From the NCBI RefSeq assembly GCF_014268505.2, contig NZ_JABWQP020000008.1, forward strand, positions 62,001 through 126,000: a stretch of 64,000 nt of DNA, given 5' to 3'. This DNA is from Pseudomonas khorasanensis. GTDB lineage: Bacteria; Pseudomonadota; Gammaproteobacteria; Pseudomonadales; Pseudomonadaceae. Position 1 is the stretch's first letter. Every line of letters starts with the position of its first letter. The position numbers and the translations under genes were made by a program. Below are positions 24,753 through 33,761 of the stretch, in pieces. The notes below the pieces were generated by a model. That model did no database searches and was not told the origin of the DNA. It saw only the letters and a program-made list of their open reading frames with translations.

Positions 24753-25391
24753 ATGGATCTCTATACCTATTACCGTTCCACTTCGTCGTATCGGGTGCGC
24801 ATTGCGCTGGCGTTGAAGGGGCTGGATTACCAGGCATTGCCGGTCAACCTGATCGCGCTGACCGGTGGCGAGCATCGGCAAGCGGCGTATCTGGCGATCA
24901 ATCCGCAGGGCCGCGTGCCGGCCTTGCGCACCGATGAAGGGGCGTTACTGATTCAGTCACCGGCGATCATCGAGTACCTGGAGGAACGCTATCCACAGGT
25001 GCCGTTGCTGCCGGTTGATCTCGTGGCACGCGCTCAAGTGCGTGGTGTCGCGGCGGTTGTCGGTTGCGATGTGCATCCTCTGCACAACGTCAGCGTGCTT
25101 AATCGACTGCGCCAGTATGGGCATGACGAGGCACAGGTTGTGGAGTGGATCAGTCACTGGATCGCTCAAGGGCTGGCGACGGTTGAACAGTTGATCGGCG
25201 ACAGCGGATTCTGTTTTGGTGAATGGCCGTGTGTGGCCGATGTGTACCTGATCCCGCAGTTGTACGCGGCTGAGCGCTTTGACGTCAGCCTCGACGGCTA
25301 CCCGAAAATCCGCCGCGTCGCCGCGCTCGCCGCAGAGCACCCCGCGTTTATCAAGGCGCATCCGGCCAATCAGCCGGACACGCCGAGATGA
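24753..25391 (+). CDS. maiA: Maleylacetoacetate isomerase (zeta-class GST)
   Basis: A 212-residue zeta-class glutathione transferase that isomerises maleylacetoacetate to fumarylacetoacetate. The N-terminal thioredoxin-like domain opens YTYYRSTSSYRVRIALALKG with the zeta SSxxxR-type glutathione motif. The cis-Pro loop is NPQGRVPAL, and IQSPAIIEYLEERYP follows. The all-helical C-domain has VADVYLIPQLYAAERF. It is the last gene of the hmgA operon (hmgC in some papers). A GGGGAG sequence precedes the ATG. Confidence 0.95.
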   Translation: MDLYTYYRSTSSYRVRIALALKGLDYQALPVNLIALTGGEHRQAAYLAINPQGRVPALRTDEGALLIQSPAIIEYLEERYPQVPLLPVDLVARAQVRGVAAVVGCDVHPLHNVSVLNRLRQYGHDEAQVVEWISHWIAQGLATVEQLIGDSGFCFGEWPCVADVYLIPQLYAAERFDVSLDGYPKIRRVAALAAEHPAFIKAHPANQPDTPR

Positions 25392-25395
25392 CCCA

Positions 25396-25482
25396 GTGGG
25401 AGTGAGCCTGCTCGCGAAGAACGATAACGCGGTCTGCCAGTCAGGCCGAGGCGTCTGCTTCGCGGGCAGGTTCGCTCCACAT
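25396..25482. repeat. Degenerate REP pair after maiA
   Basis: GTGGGAGTGAGCCTGCTCGCGAAG (split copy at 25396-25419) and a diverged complement at 25458-25482 face each other between the convergent maiA and SirB1-like genes. It belongs to the same family as 1981-2074, with several mismatches. Confidence 0.75.
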
Positions 25483-25510
25483 GGATTTATGTCGGGGCCC
25501 ACAAAGTATT

Positions 25511-26314
25511 TCAGTGAACGACAGCGTCTGGCGGCAGGTGGCCGAGTCGTTCGGTCAGGCGCAAGCGCTGGATCGGGTCTTCGCTGAGCAACAGCGCATG
25601 CTCCAGATCAAAGCGTTCGGCGTTCGGGCAATCCAGCCGCTGGTACAGGCTCGCCCGCGCCATGTAATCGGCGGCCTTGGCGCCACCCAGCTCGAGCACC
25701 CGTTCAGCGTCGATCAGCGCGGCGATGTAGTCGTCGTGAGTCAGGTGCAATTGGCGCAAGTTGCGTGACAGACGCTGGAGCATCTGCACGGGCGTCGCGG
25801 TCAGCAGATGTTCGGCGCTGAGCTTCATGTTCGGCCCATACTGGCGCTGCAACAATTCGCGGCAGTCATTGGGGTAAAGACGCCGCCCGCCGCAAGGGTC
25901 GAGCAAGTGATCGGCGCCAGGCACGCGGAGCAGGAAATGCCCCGGAAAATTTACGCCGACCAATGGAATCTCCAGGCCGTGCGCCAATTCCAGTGCGATC
26001 AGCGCCAGCGCCAATGGCTGACCGCGTTGGGTCTGCAACACGCGATGCAGCAACGCAGCTTGTGGGCGCAGCGGCAAAAAATCGTCCTGAGCGAAGCCCA
26101 GATCGACCATGCGTCGCAACAGCGGTTGCGCCAGTTCGCTGACCGGCAGCATCGGCAAGCCGTAGCTGACCCGTTGCTGCAGGTCGTTGAAGGTGCGCAG
26201 CAACGCCTCGGGCGCGAGGGTTTTGTCGTGCTCGGCGCTTATCCACAGCGCAGCTTCCAGCAGGGCTGGCGGTGAACGGTGCAGGCACTCAAAAAAATGT
26301 TGGCGCGGACTCAT
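25511..26314 (-). CDS. SirB1-family transglutaminase-like/TPR protein
   Basis: A 267-residue protein of the SirB1 family. Residues 30-150 are a transglutaminase-like fold (LALIALELAHGLEIPLVGV, NFPGHFLLRV, then LLDPCGGRRLYP) and residues 190-260 contain TPR-like helices. The active-site Cys expected in true transglutaminases is not evident. Its role is unclear; homologues are linked to KdpE or invasion-gene regulation in enterics and it is broadly conserved in pseudomonads. The ATG at 26314 follows GGAGG by 9 bases; an ATG two codons earlier is an alternative. Divergent from the leucine dehydrogenase gene. Confidence 0.78.
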   Translation of the reverse strand: MSPRQHFFECLHRSPPALLEAALWISAEHDKTLAPEALLRTFNDLQQRVSYGLPMLPVSELAQPLLRRMVDLGFAQDDFLPLRPQAALLHRVLQTQRGQPLALALIALELAHGLEIPLVGVNFPGHFLLRVPGADHLLDPCGGRRLYPNDCRELLQRQYGPNMKLSAEHLLTATPVQMLQRLSRNLRQLHLTHDDYIAALIDAERVLELGGAKAADYMARASLYQRLDCPNAERFDLEHALLLSEDPIQRLRLTERLGHLPPDAVVH

Positions 26315-26496
26315 CGACATCTTCCTCCAATGCCTCGTTTTAGCCCCGTCCGGGATATTCGTCCAGTAGCTGACGCAGGGGATGGAATATATCGGCAAGT
26401 CGTTGTCCGCTCGGCGGCTTATTCCGGCGCGCGCCAGCAATTTTCAGGGGCAAGCCTATACTGGCGTTCTACAAGAAGTGATTCGGGAGCCCGTCG

Positions 26497-27516
26497 ATGT
26501 TCGCTCTCATGCAAAGCACTCGCCTGGAATCGCTGCACCTGAGCGTTGACCCGGTTACCGGGTTGAAGGCGGTCATTGCCATTCATAACAGCCGTCTCGG
26601 GCCAGCCCTGGGCGGATGCCGTTATCTTGCCTATCCCAACGACGAATCCGCTGTCGAGGATGCCATTCGCCTGGCGCAAAACATGAGCTACAAAGCGGCG
26701 CTGGCCGGTCTTGCGCAGGGCGGCGGCGTTGCGGTGATCGTGCGTCCGGCCCATGTCGAAAATCGCGGCGCGTTGTTCGAAGCCTTAGGTCGTTGCATTG
26801 AACAACTCGACGGCCGCTACATTACCGCCATCGACAGCGGTACGTCTGTGGCGGACATGGACTGCATCGCTCAGCAGACCCAGCATGTCACCAGCACCAC
26901 CTCGGCGGGTGACCCGGCGCCGCACGCGGCTATGGGGGTGTTCACCGGCATTCGCGCGACAGCGATGGCACGACTGGGAAGCGACAACCTCGAGGGGCTG
27001 CGCATTGCGATCCAGGGGCTTGGCAATGTCGGTTACGCGCTGGCCGAGCAACTGCACGCTGCGGGCGCCGAACTGCTGGTCAGTGACATCGACCACGGCA
27101 AAGTGCAACTGGCGATGGAACAACTCAATGCCCACCCGATCGCCAACGACGCATTGCTCAGCACGCCCTGCGATATTCTCGCGCCGTGCGGATTGGGCGG
27201 GGTGCTCAACAGTCACTCGGTCGCCCAGCTGCGCTGTTCGGCAGTGGCCGGTTCGGCGAACAATCAATTGAGCCATCTGGATGTCGCCGATCAACTGGAG
27301 CGGCGCGGCATTCTTTATGCGCCGGATTACGTGATCAATGCTGGCGGACTGATCTACGTTTCGCTGAAGCACCGTGGCGAAGAGTTGCCGACGATTACTG
27401 CGCACCTGTCGAAAATCAGTTCACGGCTGACCGAAGTATTTGCCCACGCGCAGGCGGAAAAACGTTCACCGGCGCGGGTGGCGGATGAATTGGCAGAGAA
27501 AGTTTTGTATCGGTAA
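26497..27516 (+). CDS. Leucine/Glu/Phe/Val dehydrogenase homologue lacking the catalytic lysine
   Basis: A 339-residue amino-acid dehydrogenase of the leucine dehydrogenase family, which oxidatively deaminates branched-chain amino acids with NAD. The substrate lobe (PALGGCRYL, MSYKAALAGL with Lys66) and the NAD loop QGLGNVGYALAEQL are intact. However, the glycine-rich catalytic motif reads AQGGGVAVI. Val78 (codon GTT, 26728-26730) stands 12 residues after Lys66, where all active members I know have the catalytic Lys (GGGK). AAA or AAG to GTT needs three base changes, so this is not a simple read error. The enzyme may be inactive or have a changed role. GGAG lies 8 bases before the ATG. P. aeruginosa has ldh at this locus. 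Confidence 0.88.
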   Translation: MFALMQSTRLESLHLSVDPVTGLKAVIAIHNSRLGPALGGCRYLAYPNDESAVEDAIRLAQNMSYKAALAGLAQGGGVAVIVRPAHVENRGALFEALGRCIEQLDGRYITAIDSGTSVADMDCIAQQTQHVTSTTSAGDPAPHAAMGVFTGIRATAMARLGSDNLEGLRIAIQGLGNVGYALAEQLHAAGAELLVSDIDHGKVQLAMEQLNAHPIANDALLSTPCDILAPCGLGGVLNSHSVAQLRCSAVAGSANNQLSHLDVADQLERRGILYAPDYVINAGGLIYVSLKHRGEELPTITAHLSKISSRLTEVFAHAQAEKRSPARVADELAEKVLYR

Positions 27517-27528
27517 ATGTCATGCATC

Positions 27529-27558
27529 AAAAAGGCCCTGAGCCTACGACTCAGGGCC
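27529..27558 (-). terminator. Terminator of yebG
   Basis: GGCCCTGAG-cctacga-CTCAGGGCC has five A on its left, giving a U-run to minus-strand RNA. It lies 20 bases past the yebG stop and also close to the end of the convergent dehydrogenase gene. Confidence 0.8.
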
Positions 27559-27577
27559 TGTTCAATTCGGGCTTCGA

Positions 27578-27913
27578 TTACTTCGCTGCCTTCGCCGCTT
27601 TGACCGGTTTCACCGGCGCCTCTGCAGGCTCAGCCTCATCAGCCTTCTCGACCGGCTCGGCCGGTGCGTTGATCAGCTCTGACAGTGCATCAGGCTGGCT
27701 CTTGAATGCCCGGGCGAACACATCGCGATTCTTCGCCATGTAGATCCCGGCTTCTTCTACTTGCTGTTCGGTCAGGGACGGAACGGCTTTTTGCAGCACA
27801 TCGGCCAGATATTCGGCCAGTTCGAGCATTTTGTCATGACGATCAGCTTCGGCTTTATCCATGAACAAGCGCTCCAGATCTCGGCTGCTGCGGTATACCA
27901 CTTCGACGGCCAT
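27578..27913 (-). CDS. yebG: YebG-family SOS-induced protein
   Basis: A 111-residue protein. The first 75 residues match YebG (AVEVVYRSSRDLERLFMDKA, EAGIYMAKNRDVFARAF). The rest is a low-complexity Ala/Pro/Lys/Glu tail (EPAEAPVKPVKAAKAAK), common in pseudomonad copies. YebG is part of the LexA regulon; its molecular role is not settled. A perfect LexA box sits 44 bases upstream, and GAGG precedes the ATG by 6 bases. Monocistronic with its own terminator. Confidence 0.92.
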   Translation of the reverse strand: MAVEVVYRSSRDLERLFMDKAEADRHDKMLELAEYLADVLQKAVPSLTEQQVEEAGIYMAKNRDVFARAFKSQPDALSELINAPAEPVEKADEAEPAEAPVKPVKAAKAAK

Positions 27914-27956
27914 TCACCACCTCACATGCCTTCACATTAAGTTGTCTCGACGACTA

Positions 27957-27972
27957 CTGTATCCATATACAG
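27957..27972 (-). promoter_or_regulatory. LexA (SOS) box of yebG
   Basis: CTGTATCCATATACAG matches the gammaproteobacterial LexA consensus CTGT-N8-ACAG exactly, with an almost fully palindromic A+T-rich centre. It lies 44 bases before the yebG start. Confidence 0.93.
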
Positions 27973-28085
27973 CGAAAAGGATAAGCGAATCCTTGCGCGA
28001 TGGGTAGTGGCTTTTCAATGTAGACCGGATTTGGGGTTTGTCAGGGCCCGCGCTGCTGCCAGTGATCGCAGGTGCGACCCCTATT

Positions 28086-28107
28086 GGCGAGCAGGCTCGC
28101 TCCCACA
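28086..28107. repeat. Single REP unit
   Basis: GGCGAGCAGGCTCGCTCCCA is one half of the REP doublet found elsewhere in the window. It lies without a partner in the 358-base divergent gap between yebG and the PsiE-like gene. Apart from this and the LexA box I see nothing defined in that gap. Confidence 0.8.
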
Positions 28108-28271
28108 AAAAGCATGATGGTGCGACCAAACGCCACGGCGCGGGTTTTGCGGCGGATTGCCATGATGCGTGGCCCTGAACCTGCATGAAGATATTCTGCA
28201 AAAGGGCGCGTGCGGGAAACCGTCACGTCCAACACGCATCATCCGCCCGAAACGGGCTAAGGAACATCATC

Positions 28272-28772
28272 GTGAAAATCAACTGGGCCGAGAAACTGCG
28301 GCGAAACGTGCATCAACTGGCCGAGTCCCTGGGCAACCTGTTCGTCGAGACCTTTCACTACCTGGCGCTGTTCGCCATCGGTGCGGTGACGGCGTGGGCG
28401 GCGGTGATGGAGTTTCTCGGAATGCTCGAGGTCGGGCACATCAAGATCGATGACATTCTGCTGCTGTTCATCTATCTGGAACTGGGGGCAATGGTCGGGA
28501 TTTATTTCAAGACCAACCACATGCCGGTGCGCTTCCTGATCTACGTGGCAATCACCGCGCTGACGCGGTTGCTGATCTCCAATGTCTCGCACCACAACCC
28601 GCCAGACATGGGCATCATCTATCTGTGCGGCGGCATTCTGTTGCTCGCGTTCGCCATTCTGGTGGTGCGATACGCTTCGTCGCAATTCCCGTCAGTGAAG
28701 ATCGAGAACCCGCAGCGCAAGCTCGGTACGGGTTCCAGTGAACATCCTGAAGTGGAGAAGGGCGAGCTCTAA
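28272..28772 (+). CDS. PsiE-like phosphate-starvation membrane protein
   Basis: A 166-residue inner-membrane protein with four hydrophobic segments at about 28-52, 62-82, 88-108 and 115-140. It includes ILLLFIYLELGAMVGIYF and HMPVRFLIYVAITALTRLLI, the PsiE family signature. In E. coli PsiE responds to phosphate starvation; its function is unknown. The GTG at 28272 follows AAGGA with suitable spacing; the ATG at 28185 would add a basic non-hydrophobic stretch lacking conservation. No Pho box was recognised. Its end overlaps the convergent DUF3509 gene by 4 bases. Confidence 0.82.
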   Translation: MKINWAEKLRRNVHQLAESLGNLFVETFHYLALFAIGAVTAWAAVMEFLGMLEVGHIKIDDILLLFIYLELGAMVGIYFKTNHMPVRFLIYVAITALTRLLISNVSHHNPPDMGIIYLCGGILLLAFAILVVRYASSQFPSVKIENPQRKLGTGSSEHPEVEKGEL

Positions 28773-29086
28773 AGGCCCGCCGTCTGGCCGGGCGGGTTTT
28801 GGACGCGTGGCGGTGGCGGGGTGAGCCCGGCGCCGCTGGTCATGGCTTCGAGGATCGACATGGCGCTGTGGCCCTGTTCGATGGCGATGCCGAATTGAAT
28901 GCTTTGCACCAGCCGTTTCAAACGCTCGGGATCGTTGCGCTGTTCGGCGCTGATCATGCGTTTGGCCACGACACGGCCAGCGTTGGACAGGGTCAGCATG
29001 ATGCTGCCGTCCAGGCCCTGAATGCTCAAATTGATCTGATAGTCCGGCGCGAAGGCATCGGTAATGATCTGAAACGGGTTGTCCAT
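28769..29086 (-). CDS. DUF3509 protein
   Basis: A 105-residue small cytoplasmic protein of the Pseudomonas-typical DUF3509 family. It has a beta-rich first half (YQINLSIQGLDGSIMLTLSN), then KRMISAEQRNDPERLKRLVQ, and a proline-rich tail. Function unknown. It is convergent with the PsiE-like gene. Confidence 0.8.
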   Translation of the reverse strand: MDNPFQIITDAFAPDYQINLSIQGLDGSIMLTLSNAGRVVAKRMISAEQRNDPERLKRLVQSIQFGIAIEQGHSAMSILEAMTSGAGLTPPPPRVQNPPGQTAGL

Positions 29087-29259
29087 GATGCGTCACCGCC
29101 TGATTGAACGTGCAGTTGTTGACCGGCCATGATCTGATTTGGTTCGCCATACCAGACCACTGGCATCTCGTTCGCTGAGGTTTGCAATTTCCTTTTGCCT
29201 CAAGGGGGACGTAGCAAGGGGCATGCCGGAAAAATTGTCGAACAATGAACGCGGCGATG

Positions 29260-29291
29260 AAAAAGGCGAGCCAGGGCGCTCGCCTTTTTTT
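29260..29291. terminator. Terminator downstream of sdaC
   Basis: GGCGAGC-cagggc-GCTCGCC is flanked by five A on the left and seven T on the right. It lies just past the sdaC stop and can act on the minus-strand sdaA-sdaC transcript and on any plus-strand transcript. Confidence 0.88.
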
Positions 29292-29302
29292 ATGGCGCGT
29301 TT

Positions 29303-30604
29303 TCAGGGCAGGAATGAATAGATGATCGCTGACAGTGCAATCAGTCCGATCAGCACCACGAACACGTTGGACGCCTGGCCTGAATACTGGCGCAAGGCTG
29401 GCACGCGGCGGATGGCGTACATCGGCATCAGGAACAACAAACAGGCAATCACCGGGCCGCCGAGGGTTTCGATCATGCCCAGGATGCTTGGGTTGAAGGT
29501 CGCGACCGCCCAGCAACTGAGGATCATGAACAGCGCGGTGACCTTGTTCAGCCAGTTCGCCGAAACCACCCGGCCACGGCTGCGCAGGCTTTTGACGATG
29601 ATGCCCTGAAAGCCTTCACTGGCACCGATGTAGTGGCCGAGGAAGGATTTGGTGATTGCCACGAGCGCAATCAGCGGTGCGGCGTAAGCGATGACCGGGG
29701 TCTGGAAGTGGTTGGCCAGATACGAAAGGATCGAAATGTTCTGTGCCTTGGCTGCGGCCAGGTCCGCCGGTGACAGCGCCAGTACGCAGCTGAAACAGAA
29801 AAACATCACCGTCACGACCATCATTGCGTGGGCCATGGCGAGAATGCCGCTGCTCTTGCGTTCGGCCTGCTCGCCATAGCGTTGTTTCTGCTCGACGGCG
29901 AAGGCGGAAATGATGGGCGAGTGGTTGAACGAGAACACCATGACGGGGATCGCCAGCCACAGGGTATTGAAGAATGCCGAGGCGGGCATAGCCTCTTGGG
30001 CGCTGGCGAAGAACGCGCCGTTCCAGTTGGGGATCAGGCTGATTGCGAGCAGCAGCAACGCGGCGACAAACGGATAGACCAGCACGCTCATGGCTTTGAC
30101 GATGACGCTTTGACCGCAGCGGACAATCGCCATCAAGCCGAGGATCAGTCCCAGGGACAAAATCGCCCTGGGCGGCGGTGCGATGTGCAATTGGTGTTCG
30201 AGGAAGCTGCTCAGGGTATTGGTCAACGCCACGCTGTAGACCAGAAGGATGGGGAAGATCGCGAAGAAATACAGCAGCGTGATCAGCTTGCCAGCGCCGA
30301 TGCCGAAGTGCTCCTCGACTACTTCGGTGATGTTCCCGGAGCGCCCGGACAACACAAACCGGGTCAGGCCACGGTGGGCGAAAAATGTCATCGGGAAGGC
30401 CAGCACGGCCAGTATCAGCAGTGGCCAGAAACCGCCGACACCAGCGTTGATGGGCAGGAACAGGGTGCCGGCACCAATCGCTGTGCCGTAAAGGCCCAGC
30501 ATCCAGGTGGTGTCGAATTTACTCCAGCCCTTGTGGGCTGTTTCTGCGTTGCGTGTCAGGTCTACAGCGGGATTTTCGGCAGCAGGTGTACGTACATCGG
30601 TCAT
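29303..30604 (-). CDS. sdaC: Serine (HAAAP family) transporter
   Basis: A 433-residue amino-acid permease with about 11 membrane spans, of the hydroxy/aromatic amino acid permease family. The segment WMLGLYGTAIGAGTLFLPI and the loops AHRGLTRFVLSGRSGNITEV and GHYIGASEGFQGI are SdaC/DlsT-like. It imports serine for deamination. The ATG at 30604 follows GAGG by 8 bases; the earlier ATG at 30640 has no site. It lies 62 bases downstream of the serine deaminase gene in the same direction, so the two form an uptake-and-degradation unit. Confidence 0.88.
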   Translation of the reverse strand: MTDVRTPAAENPAVDLTRNAETAHKGWSKFDTTWMLGLYGTAIGAGTLFLPINAGVGGFWPLLILAVLAFPMTFFAHRGLTRFVLSGRSGNITEVVEEHFGIGAGKLITLLYFFAIFPILLVYSVALTNTLSSFLEHQLHIAPPPRAILSLGLILGLMAIVRCGQSVIVKAMSVLVYPFVAALLLLAISLIPNWNGAFFASAQEAMPASAFFNTLWLAIPVMVFSFNHSPIISAFAVEQKQRYGEQAERKSSGILAMAHAMMVVTVMFFCFSCVLALSPADLAAAKAQNISILSYLANHFQTPVIAYAAPLIALVAITKSFLGHYIGASEGFQGIIVKSLRSRGRVVSANWLNKVTALFMILSCWAVATFNPSILGMIETLGGPVIACLLFLMPMYAIRRVPALRQYSGQASNVFVVLIGLIALSAIIYSFLP

Positions 30605-30666
30605 CGTTTTTGCCTCGTTATTATTCTTGCTCGGGCTCACGTGTTACGGGCGGCAGGGGAGGCTGC

Positions 30667-32043
30667 TCAGCACTCCACCCAGTTCACGGCCAGGCCGCCC
30701 CGTGAAGTTTCTTTGTATTTGTCATGCATGTCGGCGCCGGTGTCGCGCATGGTGCGGATCACCCGGTCGAGGGAAATGAAGTGATTGCCGTCGCCACGCA
30801 GGGCCATTTGCGTGGCATTGATCGCCTTCACCGCAGCGATCGCGTTGCGTTCGATGCACGGCACTTGCACCAGGCCGCCGACCGGATCGCAGGTCAGGCC
30901 GAGGTTATGTTCCAGGCCGATTTCGGCGGCGTTCTCCAGTTGCTCGGGAGTCGCGCCGAGCACATCGGCCAGGCCTGCCGCTGCCATCGCACACGCTGAG
31001 CCGACTTCGCCCTGGCAGCCAACTTCGGCGCCGGAGATCGAGGCATTTTTCTTACACAGAATGCCGACGGCGGCTGCGCCCAGAAAGAATGCGACGACGT
31101 CATCGTCAGACGCCTCCGGATTGAATTTCATGTAGTAGTGCAGAACGGCCGGGATGATCCCGGCGGCGCCGTTGGTGGGTGCCGTGACCATGCGCCCCCC
31201 AGCGGCGTTTTCTTCGTTGACGGCAAGCGCGAACAGGTTGACCCACTCCATCGCCGACAGGGTTGAACTGATCACATTCGGTTTGCCTATTTCCAGCAGG
31301 CTGCGGTGCAGTTTCGCCGCGCGACGCGGGACGTTCAGGCCGCCGGGCAGGATGCCTTCGTGGCGCAGGCCTTGCTCGACGCACTCACGCATCACTGACC
31401 AGATGTGCAAAAGGCCCTGGCGGATTTCGGCGTCGCTGCGCCATGCGCGTTCGTTGGCCATCATCAGTTCGGACACGCGCAGGTTGTGTTTTTTGCACAA
31501 GGCCAGAAGCTCGGCAGCGCTGGAAAAATCGTACGGCAGGACCACGTCACTGGCCGGCGCCACGCCAGACTCGGCTTCCGCCGCTTCGATAATGAAACCG
31601 CCGCCCACCGAGTAGTACGTTTGCTCGAACAGCTCGCCGGTTTCGCCGAAGGCTGTCAGCGACATGGCATTGGGGTGGTAGGGCAGGCTCTCGTCGAGCA
31701 GCAGCAAATCGCTTGCCCAGTTGAAGGCGATCGAGCTCTGGCCGGCCAGGGACAGTTGCCCGGTTTCGCGCAATTGCTCGATGCGTGGATCGATAGTCGA
31801 CGGATCGATGCTGTCCGGCCATTCACTCATCAGGCCCATGACTGTGGCGCGGTCGGTGGCGTGGCCGACACCGGTGGCTGACAGCGAGCCGTACAGGCGG
31901 ATCTCGACGCGTACCACATTGTCGAGCAAATGCTGGTCGATCAGAGCCTGGGCAAACGTGGCCGCCGCGCGCATCGGACCGACGGTATGCGAGCTGGACG
32001 GGCCGATGCCGACTTTGAACAGATCGAAAACACTGATAGCCAT
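30667..32043 (-). CDS. sdaA: L-serine ammonia-lyase, iron-sulfur type
   Basis: A 458-residue single-chain [4Fe-4S] L-serine dehydratase, which makes pyruvate and ammonia. The N-terminal beta domain opens FDLFKVGIGPSSSHTVGPMR. The alpha domain carries the cluster cysteines in GAEVGCQGEVGSACAMAAAG and LTCDPVGGLVQVPCIERN, and GGRMVTAPTNGAAGIIPAV is the substrate loop. Full length for the family. It is divergent from a LysR-family gene with 135 bases between. Expression control by that regulator is inferred from position. Confidence 0.95.
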   Translation of the reverse strand: MAISVFDLFKVGIGPSSSHTVGPMRAAATFAQALIDQHLLDNVVRVEIRLYGSLSATGVGHATDRATVMGLMSEWPDSIDPSTIDPRIEQLRETGQLSLAGQSSIAFNWASDLLLLDESLPYHPNAMSLTAFGETGELFEQTYYSVGGGFIIEAAEAESGVAPASDVVLPYDFSSAAELLALCKKHNLRVSELMMANERAWRSDAEIRQGLLHIWSVMRECVEQGLRHEGILPGGLNVPRRAAKLHRSLLEIGKPNVISSTLSAMEWVNLFALAVNEENAAGGRMVTAPTNGAAGIIPAVLHYYMKFNPEASDDDVVAFFLGAAAVGILCKKNASISGAEVGCQGEVGSACAMAAAGLADVLGATPEQLENAAEIGLEHNLGLTCDPVGGLVQVPCIERNAIAAVKAINATQMALRGDGNHFISLDRVIRTMRDTGADMHDKYKETSRGGLAVNWVEC

Positions 32044-32178
32044 GCTAAACCCTTACAAGCGATGGAGTAGGAATCGCTGCCATTTTTTGTAGGACAAGCG
32101 CAATGTCGGCGATACTGCCTGCCTCGGTCCGACGTGACCAACGAAACTTCCTAAGACAGCCTTTAGCAGGACTAAACA

Positions 32179-33126
32179 ATGAGTCGTCAATTGCATGCCC
32201 AGACGTACGTCTGGCTGCAGGTGTTTGCCTGCGCCGCGCGGCACCTGTCGTTCACCCGCTGCGCAGAAGAACTGCACATCACTCCGGGCGCGGTCAGCCA
32301 GCAGATTCGCCAGTTGGAAGAACGCCTCGGCTTCCGTCTTTTTCATCGCCGCGCACGCGGTGTGGAGTTGAGTGCGGAAGGGCAGCGGTTGGCAATTACC
32401 GTCAACGAAGCCTACGGCAGCATCGATGCCGAACTGCGTCGTCTGGACGCGGGAATGATCAGCGGGATTTTGCGGCTGCGTTCGATTCCTTCATTCCTCA
32501 GCAAGTGGCTGACCCCGCGCTTGCCGCGCCTGCAACAACGCTACCCGGACATCCAGTTGCGGCTGGTGGCGGAGGACAGCAGCGTGCCCTTGCACGAAGG
32601 AGACTTCGATCTGGCGATCGACTTGAACGATGGCAGTTACCCCGGATTGTTATCCACAGCCTTGCTCGACGAGCAGATTTTTCCGGTGTGCGCGCCAAGC
32701 CTGTTGCGCGGTCGGCCGCCGCTGCACGGGCCGGCGGATCTGGTGCATTTTCCACTGTTGCACGACATCACCGCCTGGCGCGGCAGTTACGAATACGCGG
32801 AATGGGAATTTTATTTGAATGCGATCGGCTTCGAAGGCGCCGATGTCCGACGCGGGCATACCTTCAATCGCAATCACCTGACCATCGAAGCAGCGATTGC
32901 CGGCATGGGCGTGGCGATTGCGCGGCGCACGCTGCTCAACGATGAGCTTGAGCGCGGCACCCTGATCGTGCCATTCGGCCTGTCAGTGCCCAATCACAAA
33001 CGCTACGTGTTGCTGTATTCGCCGGGGGCATTGAGCCATCCGGGCGTACGCGCCGTGCATGACTGGCTGGTGGAAGAGGCGGGGATATTTCGTAGCCTGC
33101 ACCCGCTGAATGATGGGCAATTGTGA
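32179..33126 (+). CDS. LysR-family regulator, probably of the serine genes
   Basis: A 315-residue LysR-type regulator. The helix-turn-helix is at about residues 9-66 (HLSFTRCAEELHITPGAVSQ, QIRQLEERLGFRLFHRR), and the effector domain (95-300) resembles the GcvA/DsdC branch (RSIPSFLSKWLTPRLPR, AIAGMGVAIARRTLL). Divergent from sdaA-sdaC, so it likely controls serine degradation. The co-inducer could be L- or D-serine. No clear T-N11-A site was pinned down. Confidence 0.85.
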   Translation: MSRQLHAQTYVWLQVFACAARHLSFTRCAEELHITPGAVSQQIRQLEERLGFRLFHRRARGVELSAEGQRLAITVNEAYGSIDAELRRLDAGMISGILRLRSIPSFLSKWLTPRLPRLQQRYPDIQLRLVAEDSSVPLHEGDFDLAIDLNDGSYPGLLSTALLDEQIFPVCAPSLLRGRPPLHGPADLVHFPLLHDITAWRGSYEYAEWEFYLNAIGFEGADVRRGHTFNRNHLTIEAAIAGMGVAIARRTLLNDELERGTLIVPFGLSVPNHKRYVLLYSPGALSHPGVRAVHDWLVEEAGIFRSLHPLNDGQL

Positions 33127-33325
33127 GCGGATTTTGCAAACAGGCGAGGCGACCCAACTCCCGACCTTACCAGCGCTTCGCTCGGTTGTCCGGCTTTTTT
33201 TGCGAATGAATATTTATCTTTTTTCGGGGGTTGAAATGTTCGGTCGCCGGGCCGATTGTTGTAACCAGGAGGTCAGGAATTCTGTCTGCGACCTCTGACG
33301 AGCTAGCTGAAATAAGGGATGAACT

Positions 33326-33733
33326 ATGCAAATCCAAGTCAACAGCAATAACCATATTCAAAGCAGTAAGCGACTGGAGGAGTGGGTACGTACAACTATT
33401 GAGAGCACGCTCGAACGTTATGAAGAAGACCTGACCCGTGTCGAAGTCCACCTCAGCGACGAGAACGGCGAGAAGCCAGGTCCCCATGACATGCGCTGCC
33501 AGCTGGAAGCGCGGCCAAAAGGCCACCAACCGATTTCCGTGACCCACAAAGCCGACTCGCTGGAACAGGCGATCGACGGTGCGGCGGAAAAACTGGAGCA
33601 CAAGCTGGAGCATCTCTTCGGCAAACTGCGCGGCAAACCACGCGCCGCCATTGTGCCCTTTACCGGTAAAGCCAACGACTCGTTGCTGGAGGAAGAATTT
33701 CTCGAGAATGAACAGGCGGCGATCAACAGTTGA
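33326..33733 (+). CDS. HPF/RaiA-family ribosome-associated factor
   Basis: A 135-residue protein with the HPF/YfiA ribosome-hibernation fold (VEVHLSDENGEKPGPHDMRC, then KADSLEQAIDGAAEKLEHKL). It has an acidic tail extension beyond the usual hibernation-promoting factor. It should bind the small subunit in stationary phase or stress. It is distinct from the rpoN-linked hpf expected elsewhere in the genome. AAGGG lies 7 bases before the ATG. Monocistronic with a strong terminator. Confidence 0.85.
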   Translation: MQIQVNSNNHIQSSKRLEEWVRTTIESTLERYEEDLTRVEVHLSDENGEKPGPHDMRCQLEARPKGHQPISVTHKADSLEQAIDGAAEKLEHKLEHLFGKLRGKPRAAIVPFTGKANDSLLEEEFLENEQAAINS

Positions 33734-33761
33734 TGCGTTGATCCTTTAATTCACCAATGGG

